From Lachnospiraceae bacterium (GTDB lineage: Bacteria; Bacillota; Clostridia; Lachnospirales; Lachnospiraceae), in contig JAAWOU010000014.1 in assembly GCA_022799755.1 (NCBI GenBank), forward strand, positions 1-54,235: 54,235 bases of DNA. Reading direction: 5' to 3'. Positions 33,218-42,425 of the stretch are shown in pieces. Made by a program: the position numbers and the translations under genes. The stretch's first letter is position 1. Each line of letters opens with the position of its first letter. The notes below the pieces were generated by a model. That model was not told where the DNA came from. It made no database searches and saw nothing but the letters and a program-made list of their open reading frames with translations.

Positions 33218-33286
33218 GCTGTTTTTATTATTTTAGAAGTTTATCAAGAACATATGTTTAACCTTTTCCTCAACTTGTCGAGCCCC

Positions 33287-34645
33287 TTACATACACATCT
33301 TTCTATATATATTCACGTCTTCCGCCATGGCCGCTTCCTTTTGGCTTCTCAAATGCCGCTCCAGCAGATTTGCGTCCGCCATGATGTTCCTGATATCAGA
33401 GATCATCTGCCCTGCATGGTCAGAGGAATAGATATGCTCACCGGCTATGAAATCCCTGTTATGAACTGTTTCCTGAAAGGCAAAGATCAATTGGTGATTC
33501 AGGAAAGCCCTGCGCACTGCAGAAACAATCTCTGACTGATGATTGATGTCAAGATAATAGTCGCACTTTTTAAAAAGCTCCTCCAGAACTTTCATTTTCA
33601 CATTCGGGTACAGATTCACATTGACGTATAACCCCATACCGGTGAGCTTAGAAGACATTTCCGTAAGCGCAGCGATATGAAAGTTCATCTCGGGAAGTGC
33701 TTTCACAATCCTCTCCAAATGCTCAATCTGATCAGAATTCGTGCAGATAAGAGCCTCCGGCTTATGACCGTTTTCTCTCTCAAAAGAATAGATAAATCCC
33801 AGCCTGTGCACCATGTCCTTTCTCGCGCCAAGGGCAATCAGCTTCTCATAGGACTTCCTTTTCTGCACCATGATCCGAGCCGCGCGGCTGGCTTTTCCGT
33901 TTAAAATGACCTGCATATTCCCGGGAATGTCCTCTCTTTCCGGTTCCTGCCAGAACAGCACGTCCCTCTTTGCCTGTGGGTCAAGCCTCTGGGATACGAA
34001 AAACGGCGTGGACAGGGAATTAAAGAAAATCCTGCTTTTCTGAAAGCCCGCCCTTTCTAAAAAATAAAGCACAAAATCCGTCTTTGACCGGAAGAATTTC
34101 ACTTCCTCTGCCTCATTTAAAATGATATCTCCCGTAATATAATTTTCCACGATGACTTCCCGTCCTGCAGCGGAAAAATAGGATTTGTTCACCCTCTTTC
34201 CTTTCGCATCAAAAGCCGTCCTGGCATACAGCCCACCGTAACGGTTGTAATGATCGCTGAAGCGGACAATGCCTCTCTCATCATACCAGTCCACTGCTTT
34301 CACCAATCGCCTGTGCGCAGGCTCCGCATAAAATATCTTCCCTCTGTCCCGGTCCAGATCCTGCACCTTGCCGCTTTTATTGTCCCCGCTGATTTCCCAG
34401 TAATCCGGCGCCGTGATCTCATTAAAGTACCTGGGTCTGGCCGCCTCTCCTCTCTCCTTTTTAAAGTCGCCGAGGAAAAAGCCATACGCAGTAAGGCAGT
34501 CATCCGGTAAAAAGCCATCATCCTCAATCACCGCCGCCGGGCAGTCATAGCCCGCCTGCTTCAGGGATTCATGAAGGCTTCGGCTCTCCACGGAGTAATT
34601 GTCAAGAAGAAGCAACATATCATTTATTTCAACGTTCTTTTCCAT
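33287..34645 (-). CDS. gtfB: GtfB-like glycosyltransferase co-chaperone (second pair)
   Basis: A 452-residue homologue of GtfB (Gtf2), the acceptor-binding partner of GtfA in O-GlcNAc glycosylation of serine-rich repeat adhesins. It aligns throughout with the GtfB at 42426-43778: DDGFLPDDCLTAYGFFLGDF, ISGDNKSGKVQDLDRDRG, IVRFSDHYNRYGGLYAR, SLSTPFFVSQRL, DIPGNMQVILNG and the C-terminal Rossmann part CTNSDQIEHLERIVKALPEM ... CDYYLDINHQSEIVSAVRRA. It overlaps the end of its GtfA partner by 22 nt, exactly as in the first pair, indicating duplication of the whole pair. Last gene of the locus before the terminator. Confidence 0.9.
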   Translation of the reverse strand: MEKNVEINDMLLLLDNYSVESRSLHESLKQAGYDCPAAVIEDDGFLPDDCLTAYGFFLGDFKKERGEAARPRYFNEITAPDYWEISGDNKSGKVQDLDRDRGKIFYAEPAHRRLVKAVDWYDERGIVRFSDHYNRYGGLYARTAFDAKGKRVNKSYFSAAGREVIVENYITGDIILNEAEEVKFFRSKTDFVLYFLERAGFQKSRIFFNSLSTPFFVSQRLDPQAKRDVLFWQEPEREDIPGNMQVILNGKASRAARIMVQKRKSYEKLIALGARKDMVHRLGFIYSFERENGHKPEALICTNSDQIEHLERIVKALPEMNFHIAALTEMSSKLTGMGLYVNVNLYPNVKMKVLEELFKKCDYYLDINHQSEIVSAVRRAFLNHQLIFAFQETVHNRDFIAGEHIYSSDHAGQMISDIRNIMADANLLERHLRSQKEAAMAEDVNIYRKMCM

Positions 34646-36114
34646 TTTCTTTCCACCTTTCCGGTAAGATATCCTTGCGCCTTTTCATAGGAATGCCGAT
34701 GGAACGCCTCCAGATTAGCTTCCGTAAACAAACGGACAACGCACTCTGTCAGCTTTTCAATGCGTTCTTTGTCGCTCATCCTGTCATTCACCGCAATCCT
34801 GTATCCGTTTTCTCCGTCATCGATGAACACCTGATTTCCATAGCGCACATTGAATCCTATAATCGGCAGCCCGGAGCCCACAGCCTCCATCAGCGTAAGC
34901 CCGAAGCCCTCGCTGGTGGATCCTGCAAGATATGCCTCGTAGTTCTTGTACACCTGGTCCAGCTTTTGCTGGCCGCAGAGGCGCACATAGTCTCCGCACT
35001 TTAGCGCAGCTATCTTCTCCCACAGCTTCTCCTCTTCCACACCCTTGCCGTAAATGTCCAAAGTTACATCCGGCACCTGTTTTCTGGCAGCTGCCACCGC
35101 CTCAATGAGCCAGTCAATATGCTTTTCACCGGCCAGCCTTGATGCCGTGATAAGGGAAGATTTTCTCCTTGTTCCCTCCGGCACTTTCAGTTCGTCCAAA
35201 CTTCCCACGGGAATTGTGACGACATTGGGAGTCACACCCAGATACTGTTTAAACTGCTTCTTCAAAAGACGGTTCTGCACATCTGTGGAGACAACATAAA
35301 AGCTCACATGCTTATGCCGGGAAAACGCATATTCATAATAATTATTCCAGAGGATGCGCTCCTTGTCCGTGGCGCTCTCGTTGAAATGATCCGCGTGAAT
35401 CACAACGCCGATCCGGGCCGGGGCGGCATTCTGCATGACGGTCTGCCCTATCCCCGTTGACCTGTCGATGATAACGATGTCCTGTTCTGTCAGTTTCAGC
35501 TTGGACACCATATATCCCACCAGTTCCTCCTTTGAGTACAGCAGCTTATCCGGAAACCGGTACATGACCATATCTTTATCCGTGATCTCTTCGTATGCCA
35601 CAGTTCCGTCTTCATTGAAAAATCTGCGCTGATACAGATGCGCCTGCTTGTCAAGGGGCGCGTAATACTCGGAATAGATGCGGCAGTATGTATAATAATC
35701 TTTCCGAATCAGATATCCTCTGGAGACCATCTCCACCCTGTGAACCCTGTCGCCTGCCTCGTGTGTCAGATAGACTGTATAGTAAATATCTGTCCCAGGA
35801 AAAGTGTATTTCGCCTTGCTTCCCTCCCTGGAAAAGGTGAATTCTTTGTTTCCAAAGGAGGCCTGCAGCTGCTTCAGAGTATAGGTCACCGGCGAGATCT
35901 TACAGTCCGTAAAGAAAGTGTAGAGCCAAAGGATCTCCGAATCTAAAAAGCCCATATTTTCTGTCATGTGCTGGATATTGTCCCTTGGGAACATATCCGT
36001 GAAAACAAATTTCGCGTCCAACCCTATGTTGCGCAATACTTTCGCCCTGTAGGCCTGCGCATATTCCACGCCGCTGCTGGCCCAGCCGATTCCTAAATTG
36101 AAGTTGTAAATCAT
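34624..36114 (-). CDS. gtfA: GtfA-like O-GlcNAc transferase (second pair)
   Basis: A 496-residue GT4-type GT-B enzyme homologous to GtfA (Gtf1), which transfers GlcNAc to Ser/Thr of serine-rich repeat proteins. It opens MIYNFNLGIGWASSGVEYAQ, as does the GtfA at 43757-45247, and has the same length. The inserted extended beta-sheet domain (DUF1975) spans roughly residues 50-200, with YYAPLDKQAHLYQRRFFNEDG. The C-terminal donor site carries GSTSEGFGLTLMEAVGSG, the E-x7-E motif. AGGAGG ribosome binding site. It may glycosylate the same adhesin with different site or sugar preference, or another protein. Confidence 0.9.
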   Translation of the reverse strand: MIYNFNLGIGWASSGVEYAQAYRAKVLRNIGLDAKFVFTDMFPRDNIQHMTENMGFLDSEILWLYTFFTDCKISPVTYTLKQLQASFGNKEFTFSREGSKAKYTFPGTDIYYTVYLTHEAGDRVHRVEMVSRGYLIRKDYYTYCRIYSEYYAPLDKQAHLYQRRFFNEDGTVAYEEITDKDMVMYRFPDKLLYSKEELVGYMVSKLKLTEQDIVIIDRSTGIGQTVMQNAAPARIGVVIHADHFNESATDKERILWNNYYEYAFSRHKHVSFYVVSTDVQNRLLKKQFKQYLGVTPNVVTIPVGSLDELKVPEGTRRKSSLITASRLAGEKHIDWLIEAVAAARKQVPDVTLDIYGKGVEEEKLWEKIAALKCGDYVRLCGQQKLDQVYKNYEAYLAGSTSEGFGLTLMEAVGSGLPIIGFNVRYGNQVFIDDGENGYRIAVNDRMSDKERIEKLTECVVRLFTEANLEAFHRHSYEKAQGYLTGKVERKWKRTLK

Positions 36115-36171
36115 TGCGTTTTCCTCCTGGGGGAAATTTAATGCCTTTTTCTTTACCTTTTTCTGAAATCT

Positions 36172-37674
36172 TCAAAATATAGCTTCCCTTTGCTGTTGCA
36201 GATGTTCATTCATCACTGCTTTACTTTCCATAATCGCTCGAATATCTTCAATCATCTTTCCTGCATTCTCTACCGAATAAATATGACTGCTTGCAACATA
36301 CTTTCTGTTATGTATAGTATTCTCAAAAGCAAAGATTAACTGATTACTTAAAAAAGCCCTATACACTGCGGACGCCATCTCAGTTTGATGATTTATATCA
36401 AAATAGTAATCACACTTCTCAAAAAGATTATCCAAACCATCGATTCCAATGCCCGGATATAAAGTTACATTACTATATTTTCCCATATTCATAAGCTTAG
36501 GAGACATCCTTGTAAACGCAGCAATATGAAAATGCATTTGAGGTATTGTTTTTATCAACTCTTCACAATATTCTATCTGATCTGAATTTGTACAAATAAG
36601 AGCTTCTGGGCGATGACCATTATCCTTTAGGAAAGAATATTCTTCTGTCACCAAAGATTTCTCATTTCTTCCAGCATCCATCAGCAACTCATTGACAGCG
36701 TGTAACAGCAATTCCTTTGTAAAATAACCATTTTTAATCAAAAAACTGACTTTTTTTGTATTATGAGTCAACTGATAATATTGTTCCTCTGTAATATTTT
36801 TTACTATCCTTACTGCTTCCTCCAGCGATTCAACCGCAAATCCCCATCCCCGTTCCTGAATAATCTGCGCATTTTGAATGCCTTTTTGTATAATAACCGG
36901 AATTCTTGCCATTAGATAAGAAGATAGTTTGTACGGTTGATTACATTTATAGTAATCCGAATTATCCGACTGTTCCCATATCAAACCAAATCCACCATTT
37001 CCATACTCTGTCAACAACTCTGTAGTATTTTTCCATCCTCCAAAATCAATATTTTGTTTCTCATGCGAAAAATTTTTGCAAAACAATCTTATTGGGATAT
37101 CGTAGTTCCATGATTTGAGAAATTTAAACCTGTCTGGTGCCCCTGGGAAAAAAATTTGTCTTTGAAATCCTGGCTGTTTAATCTCTCCATTAAATAAGAA
37201 ATCAAACATAGTCTGGATCAAAACCTTTCGCACTTTCAGCCCTTTTTCACGTAAAACATCCAACATTGCTTTTGATGGAACAATGATTAGATCAACCATA
37301 TTGTATATTTCTATTGTTTTCTCCCAAATATCTTCTGATCTTCCAAACATAAACGGTATTACATCATGAATGAAAATTGCAATTCTAACATTGAGATGGA
37401 ACCGGATGGTTCGCAATAACATTTTATCATAGCGAAACGAATCTTCCTGCCATGTCGGAGATTGAAAAATTATAATATCATCATCTTCTACCGCCGCCGT
37501 AATTCCATGCATTCTTTTTCTTAAGTCAGTATCTGTATCCTGTCTTGTTGTACGACTCAATAGAGACATTTCTGTAAATCCAAGTTCTTTCGCAATTCCA
37601 GCAACATTTTGCTGTGCAATTATTGCCGCCGTTCCCTCCCCATCTCCATACAGATTGGTAATATGTATTTTCAT
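36172..37674 (-). CDS. Gtf3 glycosyltransferase fused to the C-terminal half of GtfB
   Basis: A 500-residue chimera. Residues 1-~335 match Gtf3/Nss-type transferases that add a second sugar to the first GlcNAc: MKIHITNLYGDGEGTAAIIA at the start, IFIHDVIPFMF, IVPSKAMLDVL, NIDFGGWKN and the C-terminal YKLSSYLMARIPVIIQKG. Residues ~345-500 are homologous to the last third of the GtfB proteins beside it (PEALICTNSDQIEYCEELI, HFHIAAFTRMSPKLM, CDYYFDINHQTEMASAVYRA), i.e. the GtfB Rossmann domain without its beta-sheet domain. ATG 37674 follows AAAGGGG; a longer reading to 37731 is unlikely. The gene is AT-rich along its whole length. Either part may dock the enzyme onto GtfA or the acceptor. Confidence 0.88.
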   Translation of the reverse strand: MKIHITNLYGDGEGTAAIIAQQNVAGIAKELGFTEMSLLSRTTRQDTDTDLRKRMHGITAAVEDDDIIIFQSPTWQEDSFRYDKMLLRTIRFHLNVRIAIFIHDVIPFMFGRSEDIWEKTIEIYNMVDLIIVPSKAMLDVLREKGLKVRKVLIQTMFDFLFNGEIKQPGFQRQIFFPGAPDRFKFLKSWNYDIPIRLFCKNFSHEKQNIDFGGWKNTTELLTEYGNGGFGLIWEQSDNSDYYKCNQPYKLSSYLMARIPVIIQKGIQNAQIIQERGWGFAVESLEEAVRIVKNITEEQYYQLTHNTKKVSFLIKNGYFTKELLLHAVNELLMDAGRNEKSLVTEEYSFLKDNGHRPEALICTNSDQIEYCEELIKTIPQMHFHIAAFTRMSPKLMNMGKYSNVTLYPGIGIDGLDNLFEKCDYYFDINHQTEMASAVYRAFLSNQLIFAFENTIHNRKYVASSHIYSVENAGKMIEDIRAIMESKAVMNEHLQQQREAIF

Positions 37675-37790
37675 AAAAACCCCTTTCTTATATTCGCCCG
37701 CTATGCCTTTTCTATCCACATTTTCAGCCACTCTATTTCTATGCCTAACAAAGCTTCTACAAAAAATCCTATCCTACATTATCCGTTAAT

Positions 37791-39341
37791 TTAATTGCCT
37801 TTAGTCCAAAAATTTAATAAAGCTTCCCACTTATCTGTCAAATTATTAGTACAAAAAGTCTGCGCAATTCTATAAGAATTATTATGATATTCTCTTAGCC
37901 GTGTCTCGTCAGAAAAAATATCCACAATCTTTTCAGCAATAGCATCTGTCAGCTTATCATCATCTCCATCCACGTATTCTGTATGAAACTCAACCAAATA
38001 TCCATTATTTTCAGGTTGTATAAATAAACGGTTTCCATATTTTGCATCAAGTCCAATCATAGCTGTTCCTGATGCAACAGCTTCCATAAGAGACAACCCT
38101 AGCGTTTCCCATAATGAAGCGGTTATATATACCTCATAGTTTTTATAAATTTCTGTAACATCTGTCCATCCCATAAATCGAACATAGGACTGTGCCTCAT
38201 TCTGTGACACTATGTTGTGGAGATATTGATAATAATCCTTATCAACACCCTCCCCATAAATATCTACAAAAATATTTGGATTCTTTTTATGTGCCTTTAT
38301 CACACTTTTTATAACCCACTCAACCTTTTTCCGTCTATGAATGCGGGAAACCGATAACATAGAATATGGTTGTCTCCCCTTTTCTGAACATTTTAGACTA
38401 TCAACTCCTCCTGCTGGTATTATTCTTATTTCAGGTACAGCGCATCCATATTCCTGCAATCTTTCTACCAGTTCACATTTCTGCTCCTCTGTGGAAACTA
38501 CTATCGCATTAATCATCCCTGAATACTTAAAGCAATAATAGTATTCTTTATTTAGATATACATCATAAGGATCTTCTCCTTTTTCATAAAAATGCCCAGA
38601 GTGCATTATGACAACCAATTTAGCCATCCCTTTGAACTGAAAAATCGGCCGCAATAAATCATAACTGGCAGGGCGATCTAAAATAATGATGTCCTTTTCC
38701 TTTAAATCCAATTTCCGAATAAATGCTGCTAAAAACTGCTGCTTTGTATAGCATCTACCGTCTGGGAACAAATACCATTCCCTGTTTCTTTCAAATATCT
38801 GATCATAGACTGCCTCCCCGCCCTTGCTGTAAAATGTGCGTCTCACCAGTTTCGCATAGGCTCCCTTGTCGGATCTGGCTGTCACATAATAATTTGTGTA
38901 GGAAATTCCGTCTGTATAAATTTCTGTGCGGATCAGCTTGGATCGATTGAAATAGTGAATGCCCCAATAATAATCTTTGTTTTCTTCGTCCAATAGAATA
39001 GAGGCAACAAGCGCTCCCTTGCGAATCAGCCTAACTTCATTTTCATGTTGCTCTATCCCTGTACAGCGCAGGCATTTTTTGAGTTCTTCCAGCTTATCTT
39101 TTGTCTTGCCGCATAGCTTCACTGTTAAATTACCTGTAAAACACTGATGCATACAGAGCATTTGCTCCAGCTTGATCCCAATATTTTTGTATCTGATGAT
39201 ATCTTCCCTCCTGGGCAGACTTTCAAAAATAAATTTTACAGGATATGGTAAATTCTCCAATATTCCAGCTCGATATCCCTGGGCGGTATCGACTCCTCCA
39301 AATACAAATCCTGCCAACAAGGAAAATATGTAAACCGACAT
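37791..39341 (-). CDS. GtfA-like glycosyltransferase, divergent copy 2
   Basis: A 516-residue GT4-type protein related to GtfA but with its own sequence type: opening MSVYIFSLLAGFVFGGVDTA, extended insert domain with YYVTARSDKGAYAKLVRRTF, and the donor site ITASLWETLGLSLMEAVASG (E-x7-E). It is a paralogue of the next gene upstream on the strand (39370-40905), sharing order and many motifs (RRTFY.., GHFYEKGEDP, SVSRIHRRKKVEWVI). ATG 39341 is preferred over TTG 39356. AT-rich relative to the first GtfA. Likely glycosylates the adhesin or extends its glycans; it has no adjoining GtfB of its own. Confidence 0.87.
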   Translation of the reverse strand: MSVYIFSLLAGFVFGGVDTAQGYRAGILENLPYPVKFIFESLPRREDIIRYKNIGIKLEQMLCMHQCFTGNLTVKLCGKTKDKLEELKKCLRCTGIEQHENEVRLIRKGALVASILLDEENKDYYWGIHYFNRSKLIRTEIYTDGISYTNYYVTARSDKGAYAKLVRRTFYSKGGEAVYDQIFERNREWYLFPDGRCYTKQQFLAAFIRKLDLKEKDIIILDRPASYDLLRPIFQFKGMAKLVVIMHSGHFYEKGEDPYDVYLNKEYYYCFKYSGMINAIVVSTEEQKCELVERLQEYGCAVPEIRIIPAGGVDSLKCSEKGRQPYSMLSVSRIHRRKKVEWVIKSVIKAHKKNPNIFVDIYGEGVDKDYYQYLHNIVSQNEAQSYVRFMGWTDVTEIYKNYEVYITASLWETLGLSLMEAVASGTAMIGLDAKYGNRLFIQPENNGYLVEFHTEYVDGDDDKLTDAIAEKIVDIFSDETRLREYHNNSYRIAQTFCTNNLTDKWEALLNFWTKGN

Positions 39342-39369
39342 ATTCTCTTTCCTCAACCCTCTCCTGATT

Positions 39370-40905
39370 TTATGCTTTTCTTGCTATTAAATTCATCCAC
39401 TTTTTTTGAATCATTTCTGAGAAAAAATTTTTTGCAATTTTATAGGAACATTGATGAAACTTTTCCAAACGTTCTTTATCCGAAAATATGTCTACTATTT
39501 TTTTAGCCATCTCAGTAATCAGCTTCTCTTCATCATTTAAGCAACTCACATCAAAATCCACCAAAGCACCATTCACATCGGGCTGAATAAACAGACGGTT
39601 GCCATATTTTACATCCAGCCCAATCATCGCCATTCCTGACGCAACGGCTTCCATCATAGAAAGACCCAGAGTCTCCCATAGTGACGCAGTTATAAAGACC
39701 TCATAATTTTTATATATCTCCGCGACATCTACCTGCCCCATGAATCTGATATATGACTGTGCTTGATTCGAGGATACGATATTCTGCAAATATTGCGTAT
39801 GCTCTCCATTGCCGCGGCCATAAATATCAAGAGAAATCTCCGGATTCATCTGATGCGCTTTTATAACACTCCTTATAATCCAGTCAATTTTCTTTCGCTT
39901 ATCAAGGCGGGAAACCGATATAAGCGAATATGGCCGCCTGTCTGTTTCAGGGTATCTCAAGCAATCGATACCCCCTGCCGGTATCACTTCAATTTCAGGG
40001 ATACTAAATCCGTACTCTTGAAGCTTTTCTATCAACTCTATCTTCTGCTCCTGGGTGGAAACCACCATGGCATCAATACGATTGGTATATTTGAACCAAT
40101 AATAATACTCATAATTCAAGTATAAGCGATTTGTATCTTCTCCTTTTTCAAAATAATGTCCGGAATGAAAAACGGAAATAAACCTAGCTTTATTTCCAAA
40201 CTGAAAGAGCGGCTGAACAAAATCAAACTGTGCAGAACGATCTAAGAGAACCGTATCTTGTTGTGTCAAATTTAGTTTCCTGACAAATTCTGCAAGCAGC
40301 TGCGATTTTGTCAATATTCTGCCGTCCGGAAACAGATACCATTCCTTTTTTCCCTCGAATATCTGATTATATGCAACAGCGCCTTCACAATTACAAAATG
40401 TACGTCTCACCAACTTAGCATAGGATTTTACACCTGATTTTGCAGTAATGTAGTATTCTATATAACAGGCGCCTTCCATATATTTTTCTGTTCGAATTAA
40501 TTTCCCAGTGCTGAAATATTGGGTTCCACAACAATAGTCTTTTTCATTTTCATCCAGCATAATCGTTGCCAAAACTGTTCCGTTTTTCAGCAGCCGGATC
40601 TCATTATCCAGATATTTCACGTCCGTATAGAGCAAACTTTTTTTCAATTCTTCCAGTTTGTCCCTCGTCTTCACAGTTGACCTCAAAGATCGGGCATCTG
40701 TAAAATATTGGTGGACACTGAGCATTTCTTCCGCATGAATTCCAACCCTGCTATAATAGTCAATATCTTGCTTTCTCGGTAAATCTGTAAATACATACTT
40801 GATGGAACCAGGAAAATCTTTCAGAATTTGAGCTCGGTATCCCTGAGCATTATCTACTCCATGAGGCAGATATCCAACTACCAGACTAAATACATAAACC
40901 GCCAC
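39370..40905 (-). CDS. GtfA-like glycosyltransferase, divergent copy 1
   Basis: A 511-residue GT4-type GtfA relative starting at GTG 40905, which has GGAGGAG a few bases upstream inside the end of the preceding gene. Opening AVYVFSLVVGYLPHGVDNAQ, insert domain YYITAKSGVKSYAKLVRRTF, DGRILTKSQLLAEFVRKL, PAGGIDCLRYP, and the donor motif ITASLWETLGLSMMEAVASG. It begins two bases after the stop of a GtfB-like gene, so the two are probably co-translated as a third pair, but with order B-A, reversed from the two classical pairs. Confidence 0.88.
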   Translation of the reverse strand: MAVYVFSLVVGYLPHGVDNAQGYRAQILKDFPGSIKYVFTDLPRKQDIDYYSRVGIHAEEMLSVHQYFTDARSLRSTVKTRDKLEELKKSLLYTDVKYLDNEIRLLKNGTVLATIMLDENEKDYCCGTQYFSTGKLIRTEKYMEGACYIEYYITAKSGVKSYAKLVRRTFCNCEGAVAYNQIFEGKKEWYLFPDGRILTKSQLLAEFVRKLNLTQQDTVLLDRSAQFDFVQPLFQFGNKARFISVFHSGHYFEKGEDTNRLYLNYEYYYWFKYTNRIDAMVVSTQEQKIELIEKLQEYGFSIPEIEVIPAGGIDCLRYPETDRRPYSLISVSRLDKRKKIDWIIRSVIKAHQMNPEISLDIYGRGNGEHTQYLQNIVSSNQAQSYIRFMGQVDVAEIYKNYEVFITASLWETLGLSMMEAVASGMAMIGLDVKYGNRLFIQPDVNGALVDFDVSCLNDEEKLITEMAKKIVDIFSDKERLEKFHQCSYKIAKNFFSEMIQKKWMNLIARKA

Positions 40906-40907
40906 TT

Positions 40908-42161
40908 CTACTCCTCCGTCAGTCCCACTGCTTCCATGAATTCTTTCCAGCTTTGCCGCTTCTTACATTGCTGCTTTTCCAATAGCCTCTTCATCAAATC
41001 AGGATTCTGCATGACCGTTTTTATAAAAGAAGTGAACTTGCTGAAATCCTGACTGGGAAATACACATTCTTCGGTTATTAACTTCTTATTATGTATGATA
41101 TTTTCAAATCCCATGATCAGCAAATTTTTCTGCTGTGCAGTATCAATTGCATTTTGCACTTCCTGAAAATAATTGATATCCAGGTAAAAATCGCACTTAT
41201 CCCACAATGCATTTAAATCCCCCTTGCTAATCTGGGGATATACTTTCACATTTTCGTGCTCTCCCAGCCTGCGGAGCTTGTCGGAAACCTGTGTGCTCGC
41301 AGCTATATGGAAATTGACTTCCGGCAATTCATGAATCAGTTCCTCAATCCTCTCCAGCCTGTCCGAAGCCGTTAAGACAAGCGCCTCCCCTTTTGCGCTG
41401 TTTGCCGGATATTCTTTCGGAATATTGCAAAAACAATATCCGTTCTTCCCACCCATATTGACATACTTATTCAGCAGTCCATCGCTGGGAAACCAGACAT
41501 ATTCCCACATGCTCCTGTCGCCCGATTTGTATTCCAGGCATTGGAATCCCTCGTCATTCTCTACAAACAGCACCCGCTTTTCCCCTGCCCCAATTTCCTC
41601 CATGTAATACGAAAGGAATTCGGCATAGGAAACAAAGAAAGCCCTCGTTTTGCCTCCCTCAAGCAGAGTGACCACGTCATTTTGAGGCTGCTCCACCACC
41701 ATTTCCTGATTCCTGCCGGAATAAAAAACTTTAGACTCCACATTTCCATCTATGTCCAGAAATTCGCTTGCATATTTCAGGGCGTACTTGTTATAATGAT
41801 CAATCTTGTATTTCCAGCCGTTTTCCATGCACCATTCAACGCGCTTCACATTTCTTTTTTCGATGGGATCCGTAAAATAAATATCCGCCTTTTTGCATCC
41901 CATATCATAAATTCCGCCATACAAGCCTACCGCCCGAATCTCCCAAAACTCCGGTACTTCAATAAAATCAAAGAACAGATCCTTTTCCTCCAGAATCTCT
42001 TCCTCTTTTCCATACGTATAGTAAGCATAAGGCGAGAGTATTCCTCTTGGCAGAAAACCATCGTCATTCAGCACTACAACCTTTACGTCAAGAGCCGCCG
42101 ACTGCATCGTCTCCAATAATTTCCTTGTATTATCTGTATATTTATCAAAAACAACTATCAT
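40908..42161 (-). CDS. Divergent GtfB-like protein
   Basis: A 417-residue protein distantly related to GtfB. Shared landmarks: VVLNDDGFLPRGILSPYAYY near the start, FWEIRAVGLYGGIYDMG, KIDHYNKYALKYASEFL, and the C-terminal domain GEALVLTASDRLERIEELI, NFHIAASTQVSDKLRRLG, KCDFYLDINYFQEVQNAID, GFENIIHNKKLITEE. It is about 30 residues shorter than the classical GtfBs and lacks their SLSTPLFVSERM stretch. ATG 42161 follows AAGG; readings to 42227 lack support. It directly precedes a divergent GtfA-like gene and is likely its acceptor-binding partner. Confidence 0.8.
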   Translation of the reverse strand: MIVVFDKYTDNTRKLLETMQSAALDVKVVVLNDDGFLPRGILSPYAYYTYGKEEEILEEKDLFFDFIEVPEFWEIRAVGLYGGIYDMGCKKADIYFTDPIEKRNVKRVEWCMENGWKYKIDHYNKYALKYASEFLDIDGNVESKVFYSGRNQEMVVEQPQNDVVTLLEGGKTRAFFVSYAEFLSYYMEEIGAGEKRVLFVENDEGFQCLEYKSGDRSMWEYVWFPSDGLLNKYVNMGGKNGYCFCNIPKEYPANSAKGEALVLTASDRLERIEELIHELPEVNFHIAASTQVSDKLRRLGEHENVKVYPQISKGDLNALWDKCDFYLDINYFQEVQNAIDTAQQKNLLIMGFENIIHNKKLITEECVFPSQDFSKFTSFIKTVMQNPDLMKRLLEKQQCKKRQSWKEFMEAVGLTEE

Positions 42162-42228
42162 CCCGCACCTTCCCGCCATAACGCAGCCATGGGACTGCCC
42201 CACTTTCGTGAAAGCAGCCCCCCGCAAG

Positions 42229-42396
42229 TCACATGAAAATGTTTAAAAATCCCAGAACCACCCACACAACAGCGAGAACAATATTCACGATCCTCAAAAC
42301 CTTATTCTTCACAGAAAATACAAGCGCCAGGCTGTACACCGCAAGTATAAACTCCAGAATAGTCACAACGGTAACCGCATCCAAATTTCCAAACAT
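42229..42396 (-). CDS. 55-residue two-helix membrane protein at the asp4/asp5 position
   Basis: A small gene with an excellent AGGAGG ribosome binding site seven bases before ATG 42396. The product opens MFGNLDAVTVVTILEFILAV and has two hydrophobic helices (about 8-27 and 37-54) joined by a short basic loop SVKNKVLR. In streptococcal accessory Sec loci the small proteins Asp4 and Asp5 (SecE- and SecG-like) follow gtfB; this gene lies 29 bases after gtfB and before the extra transferases. Two helices fit a SecG/Asp5-like topology better than SecE. No sequence motif proves homology; position and topology are the evidence. Confidence 0.75.
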   Translation of the reverse strand: MFGNLDAVTVVTILEFILAVYSLALVFSVKNKVLRIVNIVLAVVWVVLGFLNIFM

Positions 42397-42425
42397 ACTT
42401 TTCCCTCCTGAATTAAGTTAATATT

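Noticed and set aside
42233..42421. 62-codon plus-strand frame opposite the small membrane protein
   Set aside because: The minus-strand frame has an AGGAGG site and two clear membrane helices; the plus-strand frame has neither.
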